A stretch of DNA of 64,000 nt, taken from positions 744,001 to 808,000 of the forward strand of contig MKSR01000029.1 in assembly GCA_001898145.1 (NCBI GenBank), written 5' to 3'. The DNA is from Dyadobacter sp. 50-39. GTDB lineage: Bacteria; Bacteroidota; Bacteroidia; Cytophagales; Spirosomataceae. Below the pieces are notes generated by a model. That model did no database searches and was not told where the DNA came from. It was given only the letters and a program-made list of their open reading frames with translations. Positions 24,624 through 33,975 of this stretch are shown piece by piece (within the stretch, counting starts at the first letter, position 1; every line of letters starts with the position of its first letter). The position numbers and the translations under genes are program-made.

Positions 24624-26735
24624 TCACTTCCAGGTAAGGCCCATATTGTGAAAGAGGAATGCATAAATATCCGCCTGGGTTTCCAACGCCTTTTTGGTAT
24701 TGCTCGCGCCATGGCCGGAATTGGTGTCGATCCGGATCAACAGCGGGTTAGCTGAATTGCTGCCTGCTTTTGCCTGCAATTCAGCCCCGTACTTGAAAGA
24801 ATGCGCAGGTACCACGCGGTCGTCGTGATCGGCGGTGGTAATCATCGTTGCGGGGTAATGCCCGCCTTCTTTAATGTTATGCAGCGGCGAATAGCCGTAT
24901 AACACCTTGAATTCTTCCGCATTATCGCTACTTCCGTAGTCGGCGATCCAGTTCCAGCCGATCGTGAACTTGTGAAAACGGAGCATATCCATTACGCCTA
25001 CGGCCGGCAATGCAACTTTGAACAGCTCGGGACGCTGGTTCATCACCGCACCGACGAGCAATCCTCCATTGGACCCGCCCTGGATAGCCAGCCGCTCCGG
25101 CGAAGTATATTTCTCACGGATCAGGTATTCCGCCGCGGCGATGAAATCATCGAACACATTCTGCTTTTTGAGCTTCATACCTTGTTCGTGCCATTTCTCG
25201 CCATATTCGCTTCCTCCACGCAAATTGGCCTGCACAAATACGCCGCCCTGGTCGAAGAACGGGATACGGGTCGGGCTAAACGCAGGCGGCAGGCTGATGT
25301 TGAATCCCCCGTAACCATAGAGAATCGTAGGATTGCTTCCGTCCAGTTTCAAGCCTTTTTTGTACGTAACAAATGCGGGAATGCGGGTGCCGTCCTTGCT
25401 GGGGTAAAATACCTGCTTCGTTTCATAGTCCGATGGCTTGAATGCCACTTCGGGCGCACGGAAAACGCTGCTCTTCCCGCTGGCGATATCATAGCGGAAT
25501 ATCGTAGAAGGGTAATTGAAGGAGGTGAATGTATAAAACACGAAGGTATCCTCCTCATCTCCCCCGAAACCCACGGCCGAGCCGAGCCCGGGCATCTGGA
25601 TTTCACTTTCCAGCACGCCCTTCGGGTTGTACACGTACAGGCGCGAGGTGACGTCCTTCAAATACGACGCGAACAATTTCCCACCCGCCAACTGTGCATA
25701 TTCCAACGGCTCCTTACGCTCCGGCAATACAGATTCCCAGGTTTTGTCAGCCGTCTTGAAAAGCACCACTTTGCCATTCGGCGCACCGTCATTGGTTTCG
25801 ATCAGGAAATCCGCGCCGACGTTTTCAATAACCCGGAAACTGGCGTCTGTAATCTCCTCCCGGATGGGTATAAAACGGCTTTCACCCTTTTTCAATACCC
25901 AAACCCCATTTCCATCCTTGCCTTTCCCACGGTCGCTGACGCTGAGCACGGCATACTGCTCGTCTTCGGTGGTGCCCACCGTATGAAACCGCTGCGGATT
26001 GGCGGGATCTTCGAATACGAGTTTATCCTGCTCCTGCTTCGTACCAACCCGGTGAAAATAAACCTGGTGGTTTTCGTTTTTAGCGGCCAGGGCGCTGCCA
26101 TCCGGCTTCGGGTAGCGACTGTAATAGAAGCCGTCGCCCTGCCATGATGCACCCGATACTTTCACCCACTCTACCTTGTCGCCCAGCATAGAAAGGTCCT
26201 TCATATTCATAACCTGGTATTCCTGCCAGTCGGAGCCTCCTTTCGAGAAGCCGAATACCGCGTAAGCGCCGTCTTTGGAAAGACTGAAAACGGTGAGCCT
26301 CGTGGTGCCGTCCGGGGAAAGTTTATTGGGGTCGATCACCACCTCCGGCGTTCCGTTCAGGCCCTTCTGCCGGTATAATACAGCCTGGTTTTGCAGGCCG
26401 TCATTTTTGTAGAAATAGAAATAGTCACCTTTCTTTTTGGGAGCGGAATATTTCGGATAGTTATAGGCCTTTTCAAGGTCCTGGAATATCTTTTCCCGGA
26501 ATGGGATCGCGCGCAGATACCCGAATGTGACTTCGTTTTGCGCCTTTACCCATGCCGCGGTTTCCTCCGAGCGGTCATCTTCCAGCCATCGGTAGGGGTC
26601 GGACACTTTCACGCCGTGGTATTCGTCAACATGCTCCTGCTTTCTTGTGGCAGGATATTCCAATTGCTGGGCATTGCCTTCAGCTGCCCATGCCGATGCT
26701 GTTATCAAAGTCATCAGAAAAATTTTTGAATCCAT
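24624..26735 (-). CDS. Prolyl oligopeptidase (S9 family), exported
   Basis: Serine peptidase cleaving after proline in peptides; 703 residues with a signal peptide (MDSKIFLMTLITASAWAAEG, cleavage near NAQ), so probably periplasmic. The N-terminal part contains DPYRWLEDDRSEETAAWVKA, the S9A signature, then a seven-bladed propeller. The C-terminal alpha/beta hydrolase has the nucleophile Ser in GGSNGGLL (about residue 553), Asp in TADHDDRVVPAHSFKY and His in NSGHGAS. It is the last gene of a three-gene reverse-strand operon, 11 bp after the CocE-like gene. Together they suggest extracytoplasmic peptide or ester breakdown. Confidence 0.95.
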   Translation of the reverse strand: MDSKIFLMTLITASAWAAEGNAQQLEYPATRKQEHVDEYHGVKVSDPYRWLEDDRSEETAAWVKAQNEVTFGYLRAIPFREKIFQDLEKAYNYPKYSAPKKKGDYFYFYKNDGLQNQAVLYRQKGLNGTPEVVIDPNKLSPDGTTRLTVFSLSKDGAYAVFGFSKGGSDWQEYQVMNMKDLSMLGDKVEWVKVSGASWQGDGFYYSRYPKPDGSALAAKNENHQVYFHRVGTKQEQDKLVFEDPANPQRFHTVGTTEDEQYAVLSVSDRGKGKDGNGVWVLKKGESRFIPIREEITDASFRVIENVGADFLIETNDGAPNGKVVLFKTADKTWESVLPERKEPLEYAQLAGGKLFASYLKDVTSRLYVYNPKGVLESEIQMPGLGSAVGFGGDEEDTFVFYTFTSFNYPSTIFRYDIASGKSSVFRAPEVAFKPSDYETKQVFYPSKDGTRIPAFVTYKKGLKLDGSNPTILYGYGGFNISLPPAFSPTRIPFFDQGGVFVQANLRGGSEYGEKWHEQGMKLKKQNVFDDFIAAAEYLIREKYTSPERLAIQGGSNGGLLVGAVMNQRPELFKVALPAVGVMDMLRFHKFTIGWNWIADYGSSDNAEEFKVLYGYSPLHNIKEGGHYPATMITTADHDDRVVPAHSFKYGAELQAKAGSNSANPLLIRIDTNSGHGASNTKKALETQADIYAFLFHNMGLTWK

Positions 26736-26746
26736 AAAAACGGCCT

Positions 26747-28633
26747 TTACTTAATGATCTCCACTTCCAAAGAACTGGGAGCGTCGGCCTGGTGATAAAT
26801 CGTGTGTCTGGCGGAGATAAAGTCCGAATCCTGCGCCTTATAGATGTTTTCGACGTACTTCTGCGGGTTACGGTCGAAAAGCGGGAATGCGGTGCTCTGT
26901 ACCTGCACCATAATGCGATGGCCTTTTTTGAAGGTATGCAGCACATCCTGCAAACGGAATGTCAGGTCGGTAACCTTGCCTGCTACTACCGGTTCAGGTT
27001 TCTCGAAGCTGTTGCGGAACCGGGCGCGCATTACTTCACTCCGCACCATTTGCTGATACCCTGCCAGTACCACTTTCGGGTCGGGCATGTACGCGTGATT
27101 TTTTTCGTCATCGGGATAGACGTCGATCAGTTTCACGAAAAAGTCGGCGTCGGTGCCGGTAGTACTGAATTTCAGCAATGCATTGATTTCGCCGCCAAGG
27201 GTAATGTCTTCGGTTAAAACAGCTGTTTCGAAAACCAATACATCGGGACGGGTAGCAGCAAAGCGCTGGTCTTCCGACATATATTCAAAAGGGGTGAAGC
27301 CCGACATTTGCTGGTAATTGGCAGTATAAGGAACCGGTTTCATCGGATCGCTTACATAGCCGGTTGCCGACTTCCCTTCCTTCGGAGCATTGAAATCCAG
27401 CTTGCCTTTGGAATGGAAATACAGCTTGCGCTTTTCCGCATTCGCTACCGGCCATTTATCGAAAGTTTTCCATTCCTTTTTGCCTGTGTCGAACAGGTAG
27501 GCCTCTGGCAGACCGGTCTTCCCGTCGCCCGCTTCTTTCAGGAAATGTTTGAAAAACTTCGCTTCGATATTGTTTTGGTAGAAAGTGGCAATGCTGTCAC
27601 CGAAATAAATGTCGTTGTGTAAGGTATGGCCGGTTTCGCGGCTCCAACGGCCATGACCGAACGGCCCTACTACTAATGTGTTATACATGGAAGGGTTATT
27701 CTTCTCCAATGTTTTGTAGGTGTTGAGCGGGCCGTACAAATCCTCGGCATCAAACCAGCCGCCCACGGTCATGAATGCATGTTTCACTCCTTTCAAATGC
27801 GGGAGAATGTCGCGCTTTTTCCAGAACTCGTCCTTGTTGGGATGGTTGACGGTTTCCTGCCAGTAAAAATTCTGCGCATAGTATTTATCAAAATTCTTCA
27901 ACGAACCCATTTCAAGGTTGAACGTGTAGCCGTCCGGCTTTGGCGTGAACATCTCACCCGCAAACCAGGAATTTGTAGTAGGTTTCGGCGGCTTGATGCC
28001 GAAAACCGGGAATGTGAGATAATAGCCTTGCGTAAATGCACCGTTATGGTGAAAATCATCGAAGAAGAAGTCGGCGATCGGCGCCTGCGGCGACGAGGCC
28101 TTCAGGGCGGGGTGACCGGCCAATGCGCTGGCTGTCGTGTAGAATCCGGGATATGAAATACCCCATTGCCCTACCCTGCCATTGTTGTTGGCCACGTTTT
28201 GAAGCAGCCATTCAATCGTATCGTGGGTATCCGATGCCTCATCGACGTCGCTTTTGCCTTTTTTCTGGTCGATATGCGGGGTCATATTCGTCCACACGCC
28301 CTCGCTCATGTAACGGCCGCGCACATCCTGGTACACGAATATAAACTTATCGCGCATGAGCGCCGGGCTCGGGCCCAGGCGCGGCGGGTAGTTGTCCGCA
28401 CCGTACGGGGCTACGCTGTAACAGGTGCGCTGCATTAAAAAAGGGTACTTCCTGTCTGCCGAAGCGTCTTTGGGCGAGTATACGATGGTATGAAGCTTCA
28501 CACCGTCCCTCACCGGGATATCGTATTCTGCTTTGGCATAATTGTCGCGGATGTATTGCTCGTCCGACGCGACCTGCCCATACACATGCTGAGCCAGCAC
28601 GATGAGTGCTGCGCAGAGTAGATTTCTGATCAT
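26747..28633 (-). CDS. CocE/NonD family hydrolase (X-Pro dipeptidyl-peptidase S15-like), exported
   Basis: Secreted serine hydrolase of 628 residues with a signal peptide ending VYGQ. The alpha/beta hydrolase core contains the nucleophile motif RVGQWGISYPGFYTTASALA (Ser near residue 160), the Asp-bearing TVGGWFDAEDLYGP, and the His in VVGPFGHGRWSR. The C-terminal jelly-roll domain typical of CocE/alpha-amino-acid ester hydrolases follows (VFETAVLTEDITLGGEINA...). The WFDAEDLYGP and GPFGHG forms are closest to alpha-amino acid ester hydrolases as I know them. It lies 9 bp after the propeller lipoprotein gene and 11 bp before the S9 peptidase. Substrate is not determinable. Confidence 0.92.
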   Translation of the reverse strand: MIRNLLCAALIVLAQHVYGQVASDEQYIRDNYAKAEYDIPVRDGVKLHTIVYSPKDASADRKYPFLMQRTCYSVAPYGADNYPPRLGPSPALMRDKFIFVYQDVRGRYMSEGVWTNMTPHIDQKKGKSDVDEASDTHDTIEWLLQNVANNNGRVGQWGISYPGFYTTASALAGHPALKASSPQAPIADFFFDDFHHNGAFTQGYYLTFPVFGIKPPKPTTNSWFAGEMFTPKPDGYTFNLEMGSLKNFDKYYAQNFYWQETVNHPNKDEFWKKRDILPHLKGVKHAFMTVGGWFDAEDLYGPLNTYKTLEKNNPSMYNTLVVGPFGHGRWSRETGHTLHNDIYFGDSIATFYQNNIEAKFFKHFLKEAGDGKTGLPEAYLFDTGKKEWKTFDKWPVANAEKRKLYFHSKGKLDFNAPKEGKSATGYVSDPMKPVPYTANYQQMSGFTPFEYMSEDQRFAATRPDVLVFETAVLTEDITLGGEINALLKFSTTGTDADFFVKLIDVYPDDEKNHAYMPDPKVVLAGYQQMVRSEVMRARFRNSFEKPEPVVAGKVTDLTFRLQDVLHTFKKGHRIMVQVQSTAFPLFDRNPQKYVENIYKAQDSDFISARHTIYHQADAPSSLEVEIIK

Positions 28634-28642
28634 AATTTGTGA

Positions 28643-29566
28643 TTATTTTCTCTTATAAAAATTCAGTGACACGCTGGCAGCATTTCCTTTTTCGCTCAAG
28701 GTATAGAAGCCCTTGCCTTCACTTTCGAAACAGATCGCCTCGCCCTGCGGTTCAAGCGCTACCATCAAAGTTTTGTTGGCAGACTTAACGAGCGTCTGGC
28801 CCACCGTTTCACCATTGTTTCTTTTCCAGTAATATACCGCCAGGTAGGTACGCACCGCGATTTCGCTTCCGTCTTTTGAAATACTGCTCGCAGTAGCAAC
28901 TACCACGCCGGGCACCGTGCCTATTTTCTCGGCAACCGTAACGTCGCTTACCGATTGCGGATAGGCCAGCCGGTAGATATTGGTATTCTGCGTTTCCTTG
29001 GACAGCACGAAAATATCCTTCGTCACCGGGTCCACGATCAATGCCTCGGCGTCGCGGGGGCCATCGGGATAGCTGAAAGTGATTTTTTGCAATGCATTCT
29101 GACTGAAAGAGCCGTCGATGCTATTGATTTCAGGAATGCGGTAAATGGTATTGGTGGCGGTAACCGGCTGGTTGTTATTGCCAATGTCGGCGATATACGC
29201 ATACGAAACCCCGTTATCGGGTCCCGGGCCTACTGCTACTTCCTCCCAGTCGTGGTTATTACTGCCGGGTAGCGGGTATTGTTTGATGCTTTTACCGTCC
29301 TTGCTCACCAGGTAGAGCAAGTTGGGCTGACCCGAATCCTGGATCGTCCAGAGATAGCCGGGCATGGTAGCGCTCGCCGCCAGGCCGGATGCTTCATCGA
29401 TTATGCCGGGGGTTATCGGGTATTGCTCAGGCGCAGTTTCGAACTGGTCCGACAGGCCGTTTCCACCGGGTGAAGGTTCCGGGTCGTTGCATGAACAGGT
29501 TACGCAAAAAACAAGTGAAGAAAGGACCAAGCCCACTCGTCCGGCCGCGCTGCCATATATTTTCAT
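28643..29566 (-). CDS. Beta-propeller lipoprotein
   Basis: Lipoprotein of 307 residues from the ATG giving MKIYGSAAGRVGLVLSSLVF. A GTG three codons earlier is also possible. The lipobox is VTCSC, then a flexible NDPEPSPGGNG linker. The mature part starts ITPGIIDEASGLAASA and has strand repeats such as YLWTIQDSGQPNLLYLVSKD, NHDWEEVAVGPGPDNG and YAYIADIGNNNQP. This is the arrangement of SdiA-regulated/phytase-like propellers that include an E-x-S-G-L-A start. It is the first gene of the three-gene operon with the S15-like and S9 hydrolases. No catalytic residues are identified, and binding or hydrolysis of an unknown ligand is possible. Confidence 0.75.
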   Translation of the reverse strand: MKIYGSAAGRVGLVLSSLVFCVTCSCNDPEPSPGGNGLSDQFETAPEQYPITPGIIDEASGLAASATMPGYLWTIQDSGQPNLLYLVSKDGKSIKQYPLPGSNNHDWEEVAVGPGPDNGVSYAYIADIGNNNQPVTATNTIYRIPEINSIDGSFSQNALQKITFSYPDGPRDAEALIVDPVTKDIFVLSKETQNTNIYRLAYPQSVSDVTVAEKIGTVPGVVVATASSISKDGSEIAVRTYLAVYYWKRNNGETVGQTLVKSANKTLMVALEPQGEAICFESEGKGFYTLSEKGNAASVSLNFYKRK

Positions 29567-29601
29567 AGAAAACACTTCATGTTAGATTTGCTAAAAATAC
29601 G

Positions 29602-29609
29602 TACTTTTG
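29602..29609 (+). promoter_or_regulatory. aspS promoter -7 box
   Basis: TACTTTTG fits the Bacteroidota -7 consensus exactly, 49 bp before the aspS ATG. A clear -33 TTG at ideal distance is not visible. Confidence 0.55.
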
Positions 29610-29658
29610 CCGCATTTATTATCAGCGACTTTCATTATATCAGTATTAAAAAAGTTAT

Positions 29659-31428
29659 ATGTTACGTACACATACCTGCGGGGAATTAAGTTTAGGCGAT
29701 GTAAATCAAGACGTTGTATTGTGCGGTTGGGTTCAGCGCGTCCGCGACAAAGGAGGGATGATCTGGCTCGATCTGCGTGACCGTTACGGCATCACCCAGT
29801 TGCTCTTCGAAGAAGGCAAAACCCCTGCAAATGTGTTGGAAACGGCCCGCTCGCTGGGTCGCGAATTCGTGGTTTCGGCCAAAGGAGCGGTGATAGAACG
29901 TCTGGCCAAAAACGATAAGATCGCTACCGGCGACATCGAGATCCGCGTGGCGGAGCTCACCATTCTGAACCCCGCGAAATTGCCCCCGTTCCTGATCGAG
30001 GACGAAACCGACGGAGGCGACGATATCCGCATGAAATACCGCTACCTCGACCTTCGCCGGAACGTGGTGCGCAAAAACCTGCAACTCCGCCATCAGGTTG
30101 CACGCTACACCCGTGCGTACCTTGATAATCTCAATTTCATAGAAGTAGAAACCCCCGTTCTGATCAAATCCACACCGGAAGGTGCACGTGACTTTGTAGT
30201 GCCGAGCCGTATGAACCCGGGTGAATTTTATGCATTGCCCCAATCGCCGCAAACATTCAAGCAGTTGCTGATGGTGGCTGGTTTCGACCGTTACTACCAG
30301 ATTGTGAAATGTTTCCGCGATGAGGATCTCCGCGCCGACCGTCAGCCTGAGTTTACCCAGATCGACTGTGAAATGTCATTTGTAACACAGGAAGACGTTT
30401 TGAACACATTCGAAGGCATGATCCGTGAGCTTTTCGCCAAGGTGAAAAACATAGACCTGCCGGAAGTTCCGCGCATGACGTATGCAGATGCCATGCGTCT
30501 GTACGGTTCCGACAAGCCGGACATCCGTTTTGAGATGCAGTTTGTGGAATTGAAAGGTGATGACCGCGACCTTACCTCCGGAAAAGGCTTCGGCGTTTTC
30601 GATGACGCAGGCCTTGTGGTGGGTATCAATGCCACCGGCTGCGCGGCCTACACAAGAAAGCAGGTTGACGAACTGACGGACTGGATCAAGCGCCCGCAAA
30701 TCGGTGCGAAGGGCCTGGTATACGTTCGCTACAATACCGATGGATCGATCAAGTCGTCCGTAGACAAATTTTACACGGAAGAAGAACTCCGGAAATGGAT
30801 TGAAGCGTTCGATGCCAAGCCAGGCGACCTTCTGCTGATCCTATCGGGCCAGGGCGATAAAACCCGTAAGCAACTCAATGAACTGAGGCTCGAAATAGGC
30901 TCACGCCTGGGGCTGCGCAATCCCGACGAGTACCGCGCATTGTGGGTGATCGACTTCCCTTTGCTGGAATTCGGAGAAGAGGAAAACCGCTGGTTTGCCA
31001 TGCACCATCCGTTTACCAGCCCGAAACCGGAGGATATCGGCTTACTGGACGGAAATCTGGGACAAGTAAGGGCTAATGCATACGATATGGTGATCAACGG
31101 CGTTGAAGTGGGCGGAGGTTCCGTACGGATCTTCGAAAAGGAGCTTCAACGGAAGATGTTCGAGATCCTTGGTTTTTCAGCCGAAGAAGCGCAGGAGCAG
31201 TTTGGCTTCCTGATGAATGCATTTGAATTCGGCGCTCCTCCCCATGCCGGTATCGCATTCGGTTTCGACAGGCTTTGCTCGATTTTCGGCGGAGCGGATT
31301 CGATCCGGGACTTCATCGCATTCCCGAAGAACAACTCGGGCCGCGACGTGATGATAGACTCACCATCGACCATATCGGACGGGCAGCTTAAAGAGCTGGC
31401 AATCCGCGTGGAATGCGCCAATTCGTGA
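29659..31428 (+). CDS. aspS: Aspartyl-tRNA synthetase
   Basis: Charges tRNA with aspartate in the cytoplasm. At 589 residues it is the long bacterial type. The N-terminal OB-fold has [20 protein letters not shown], class II motif 2 is [18 protein letters not shown] (about residues 218-235), and the bacterial GAD insertion follows ([20 protein letters not shown]...). Motif 3 is [15 protein letters not shown] near 530-545, then [15 protein letters not shown]. Whether it is discriminating or also serves tRNA-Asn cannot be settled here. It has its own promoter and stands immediately before the polysaccharide locus. Confidence 0.98.
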   Translation: MLRTHTCGELSLGDVNQDVVLCGWVQRVRDKGGMIWLDLRDRYGITQLLFEEGKTPANVLETARSLGREFVVSAKGAVIERLAKNDKIATGDIEIRVAELTILNPAKLPPFLIEDETDGGDDIRMKYRYLDLRRNVVRKNLQLRHQVARYTRAYLDNLNFIEVETPVLIKSTPEGARDFVVPSRMNPGEFYALPQSPQTFKQLLMVAGFDRYYQIVKCFRDEDLRADRQPEFTQIDCEMSFVTQEDVLNTFEGMIRELFAKVKNIDLPEVPRMTYADAMRLYGSDKPDIRFEMQFVELKGDDRDLTSGKGFGVFDDAGLVVGINATGCAAYTRKQVDELTDWIKRPQIGAKGLVYVRYNTDGSIKSSVDKFYTEEELRKWIEAFDAKPGDLLLILSGQGDKTRKQLNELRLEIGSRLGLRNPDEYRALWVIDFPLLEFGEEENRWFAMHHPFTSPKPEDIGLLDGNLGQVRANAYDMVINGVEVGGGSVRIFEKELQRKMFEILGFSAEEAQEQFGFLMNAFEFGAPPHAGIAFGFDRLCSIFGGADSIRDFIAFPKNNSGRDVMIDSPSTISDGQLKELAIRVECANS

Positions 31429-31475
31429 TCAGGATGAGATCGATTTGACGGGCAGTTTAATAAGGTAAGATTTTG

Positions 31476-31483
31476 TAGATTTG
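31476..31483 (+). promoter_or_regulatory. Probable promoter of the polysaccharide export operon
   Basis: TAGATTTG is an exact -7 box 73 bp before the export gene, with a T-rich region about 20 bp upstream. The leader would be about 65 nt and includes the hairpin at 31508-31534. Confidence 0.6.
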
Positions 31484-31507
31484 CCCGTGCATATTTAAAT
31501 TCACCAC

Positions 31508-31534
31508 AGGACCATCCGGTAACGGAGCGGTCCT
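31508..31534 (+). promoter_or_regulatory. Hairpin in the leader of the polysaccharide operon
   Basis: AGGACC (31508-31513) pairs with GGTCCT (31529-31534), and CCG with CGG inside, with a GTAA-type loop. No T-tract follows, so it is not a simple terminator. It ends 22 nt before the start codon and could affect translation or RNA stability. Confidence 0.45.
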
Positions 31535-31556
31535 GATTGTAATTAAACTACACTAC

Positions 31557-33971
31557 ATGCATTATCAATCCTTTGTAAGAAGTTATTTCAGGAATGCCTT
31601 GATGTTGTTGCTCCTTTCGGCCGGCATCGGGGCATTTGCTCAAAATACTACTCCTCAACTTCCGACGGACCCGACTCAGCCCAAAGTTGACCCTTCCCAG
31701 GTGACGAACCAACAGGCGGTCGACTTTTACAACCAGGCCAAATCGGCAGGCATGTCGGATATGGACATTGAAAAAGCCGCGTTGCAGAGGGGCTACACAT
31801 TGGATCAGATATCTGCCATGCGCAAACGGTTGCAGCAAAAACCGTCCGACCAGCAAACGAACGCCCCTAACCGGGACGAACTGGATGAAACCAGGGACCA
31901 GGATGATGCGGACGAGCTCGACGACGAGGCCAACAACGAGCGCGACTCAACGACTGCGAACCGGTCGAGGAACCGCCGTCAAAGCCGCACTTTCGGCTCC
32001 GCTTTCTTCGCAAGGGCTTCTTCCACATTCGAGCCAAACCTCCGCATCGCGACGCCCCGCAACTACATTCTCGGCCCTGAGGATGAAATCGTGGTAGATA
32101 TTTATGGTAATGCGGTCGACAACTTCCGAATGAAGATCAGCCCGGAGGGGACTGTGAAAATGCTCAACCTCGCACCTGTATATGTGAATGGGTTGACGAT
32201 CGAGCAAGCCAGCGAACGCATTGTGAACCGTCTGCGCCAGGCTTATTCGACCCTTAACCGCCCCGGCTCCGGAACCTACTCATCGATCACGCTTGGTAAT
32301 GTCCGCAGCATCCGGGTGATGATCACGGGCGAAGCCGCGCGGCCCGGTACTTACACCGTATCTTCACTTGCCACCGCATTCAACGCACTTTCGCTGTCGG
32401 GCGGGCCAAGCCGGAACGGTTCCTACCGCAACATCGAAGTGGTGCGGAACAACAAGATCATCAAGAAAATCGACCTTTACCGCTTTCTGGTGGATGCGGA
32501 CCTGCATGATAATATCGCCCTGCAAGATCAGGACATTATCCTCATCAGGCCATTTGAAACAAGGATAGAACTGAAAGGACAGGTAAAACGCCCGGGCATT
32601 TTCGAATCGAAAGCGGGCGAAAACCTGAACAACATCATCCGTTACGCCGGCGGCTTCACGCCCGAAGCGTATACCCGAAATATCACTTACCAACGGAACA
32701 CCGGCACCAACTACATTATAGGCAGCGTCGATTCGGTTCAAATCGAAACCTTCGCACCCAAAAACGGCGATATTTTCACGATCAAGCGCATACTCGACGT
32801 GGTAGCCAACCAGGTGGAAGTACGCGGGGCTGTGACACTGCCGGGGCCCTATGCATTGGAAGAGCGCTGTAATTCGGTGCTGAAACTGATCCAGATGGCG
32901 CAGGGACTCAGCCCGCGGGCATTTTTGAACAGGGCTATCCTTGAAAGATCCAGCGGCGAGACGCAAACGGGCATTGTGGCGATCGACCTCCGAAAGCTGA
33001 TTAATGGTGAAATAGCGGATATTCCATTGCTGGCCGGCGATGTGCTGACGATCAAGTCGGTTGAAGACCTGAAAGAGTTCACCTTCCTTACCATTTCAGG
33101 TTCGGTGATCAATCCGGGTAATTATTACTACTATAAGGATATGACCATCGCCGACCTTATTTTCCAGGCCGGCGGCTACACCGAAGGCGGTATCCCCTAC
33201 CGCATTGAAGTATCGCGTCGCGTGAAGAATGACACGCTCGATCTGCCGTCTTCTCAAAACGTCCGTATTTTCTCGATCGACGTTGCGGACAACCTGGTAC
33301 TGAACCCAGATGATCAGAAGTTCAAACTGCAACCGCAGGACATTATCGTAGTGCGCAAGTCACCGCGCTATGAGGCACAAAAGTCGGTTACGGTGATGGG
33401 CGAGGTTAGGTATCCCGGTAATTACACCATTATCAACAACTTCGAACGCATTTCGGACCTGTTCAGTAAAGTGGGCGGACTGCGGCCGGAGGCGTATCTG
33501 CCCGGCGCGCGATTCTACCGCGGTGAGGAGCTTATCGCAGTCGATATTGAAGCGATCGTGAACAAGCCGACGCTTCCCTCAAACCTCCTGCTGATGCACG
33601 GCGATACGCTGATCATCCCGCGGCGACTCGAAACGGTCCGCATTCAAGGCGGTGTGCATAACCCGTCTGTCATGAATTTCGATCCTAAATTCAGCTACGA
33701 CGATTACATTTCTCAGGCCGGCGGCTACACCGAACACGGCTGGAAAAAACGGGTGTACGTGTCTTATCCGAACGGCCGCACCCACAGAACCAAGAATTTC
33801 CTGTTTTTCAGGTCTTTCCCGAAGGTTGAGCCTGGTGCAGTTGTAACTGTTCCGGTGAAGGTAACCGAGCAGGAACGCCAGAAAACACCGGGTGAACGCA
33901 TTGCATTGTTCTCCTTCATAGCATCTATTGTGAGTACGATCACCCTGGCGGCCATTAGCCTGAGCAGATAA
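31557..33971 (+). CDS. Polysaccharide export protein with six SLBB domains (Wza-like)
   Basis: Outer-membrane or periplasmic export component, 804 residues, signal peptide ending GAFAQ. An acidic linker (RDELDETRDQDDADELDDEA) at about 105-130 precedes the Poly_export domain (RNYILGPEDEIVVDIYGNAV). Six SLBB-type repeats follow, each with a G-x-V-x-x-P-G-x-(Y/F) core: ITGEAARPGTYTV, LKGQVKRPGIFES, VRGAVTLPGPYAL, ISGSVINPGNYYY, VMGEVRYPGNYTI, IQGGVHNPSVMNF. The C-terminus has one hydrophobic helix (ALFSFIASIVSTITLAAISL). E. coli Wza is about half this size with fewer SLBB domains. No signal-peptidase II cysteine is present, unlike Wza. The Wzz gene begins 4 bp after its stop. Confidence 0.93.
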   Translation: MHYQSFVRSYFRNALMLLLLSAGIGAFAQNTTPQLPTDPTQPKVDPSQVTNQQAVDFYNQAKSAGMSDMDIEKAALQRGYTLDQISAMRKRLQQKPSDQQTNAPNRDELDETRDQDDADELDDEANNERDSTTANRSRNRRQSRTFGSAFFARASSTFEPNLRIATPRNYILGPEDEIVVDIYGNAVDNFRMKISPEGTVKMLNLAPVYVNGLTIEQASERIVNRLRQAYSTLNRPGSGTYSSITLGNVRSIRVMITGEAARPGTYTVSSLATAFNALSLSGGPSRNGSYRNIEVVRNNKIIKKIDLYRFLVDADLHDNIALQDQDIILIRPFETRIELKGQVKRPGIFESKAGENLNNIIRYAGGFTPEAYTRNITYQRNTGTNYIIGSVDSVQIETFAPKNGDIFTIKRILDVVANQVEVRGAVTLPGPYALEERCNSVLKLIQMAQGLSPRAFLNRAILERSSGETQTGIVAIDLRKLINGEIADIPLLAGDVLTIKSVEDLKEFTFLTISGSVINPGNYYYYKDMTIADLIFQAGGYTEGGIPYRIEVSRRVKNDTLDLPSSQNVRIFSIDVADNLVLNPDDQKFKLQPQDIIVVRKSPRYEAQKSVTVMGEVRYPGNYTIINNFERISDLFSKVGGLRPEAYLPGARFYRGEELIAVDIEAIVNKPTLPSNLLLMHGDTLIIPRRLETVRIQGGVHNPSVMNFDPKFSYDDYISQAGGYTEHGWKKRVYVSYPNGRTHRTKNFLFFRSFPKVEPGAVVTVPVKVTEQERQKTPGERIALFSFIASIVSTITLAAISLSR

Positions 33972-33975
33972 TATC

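Noticed and set aside
24972-26147. 391-codon forward frame over the prolyl oligopeptidase gene
   Set aside because: Despite its length it is antisense to a complete peptidase with intact catalytic triad and contains no conserved motif.
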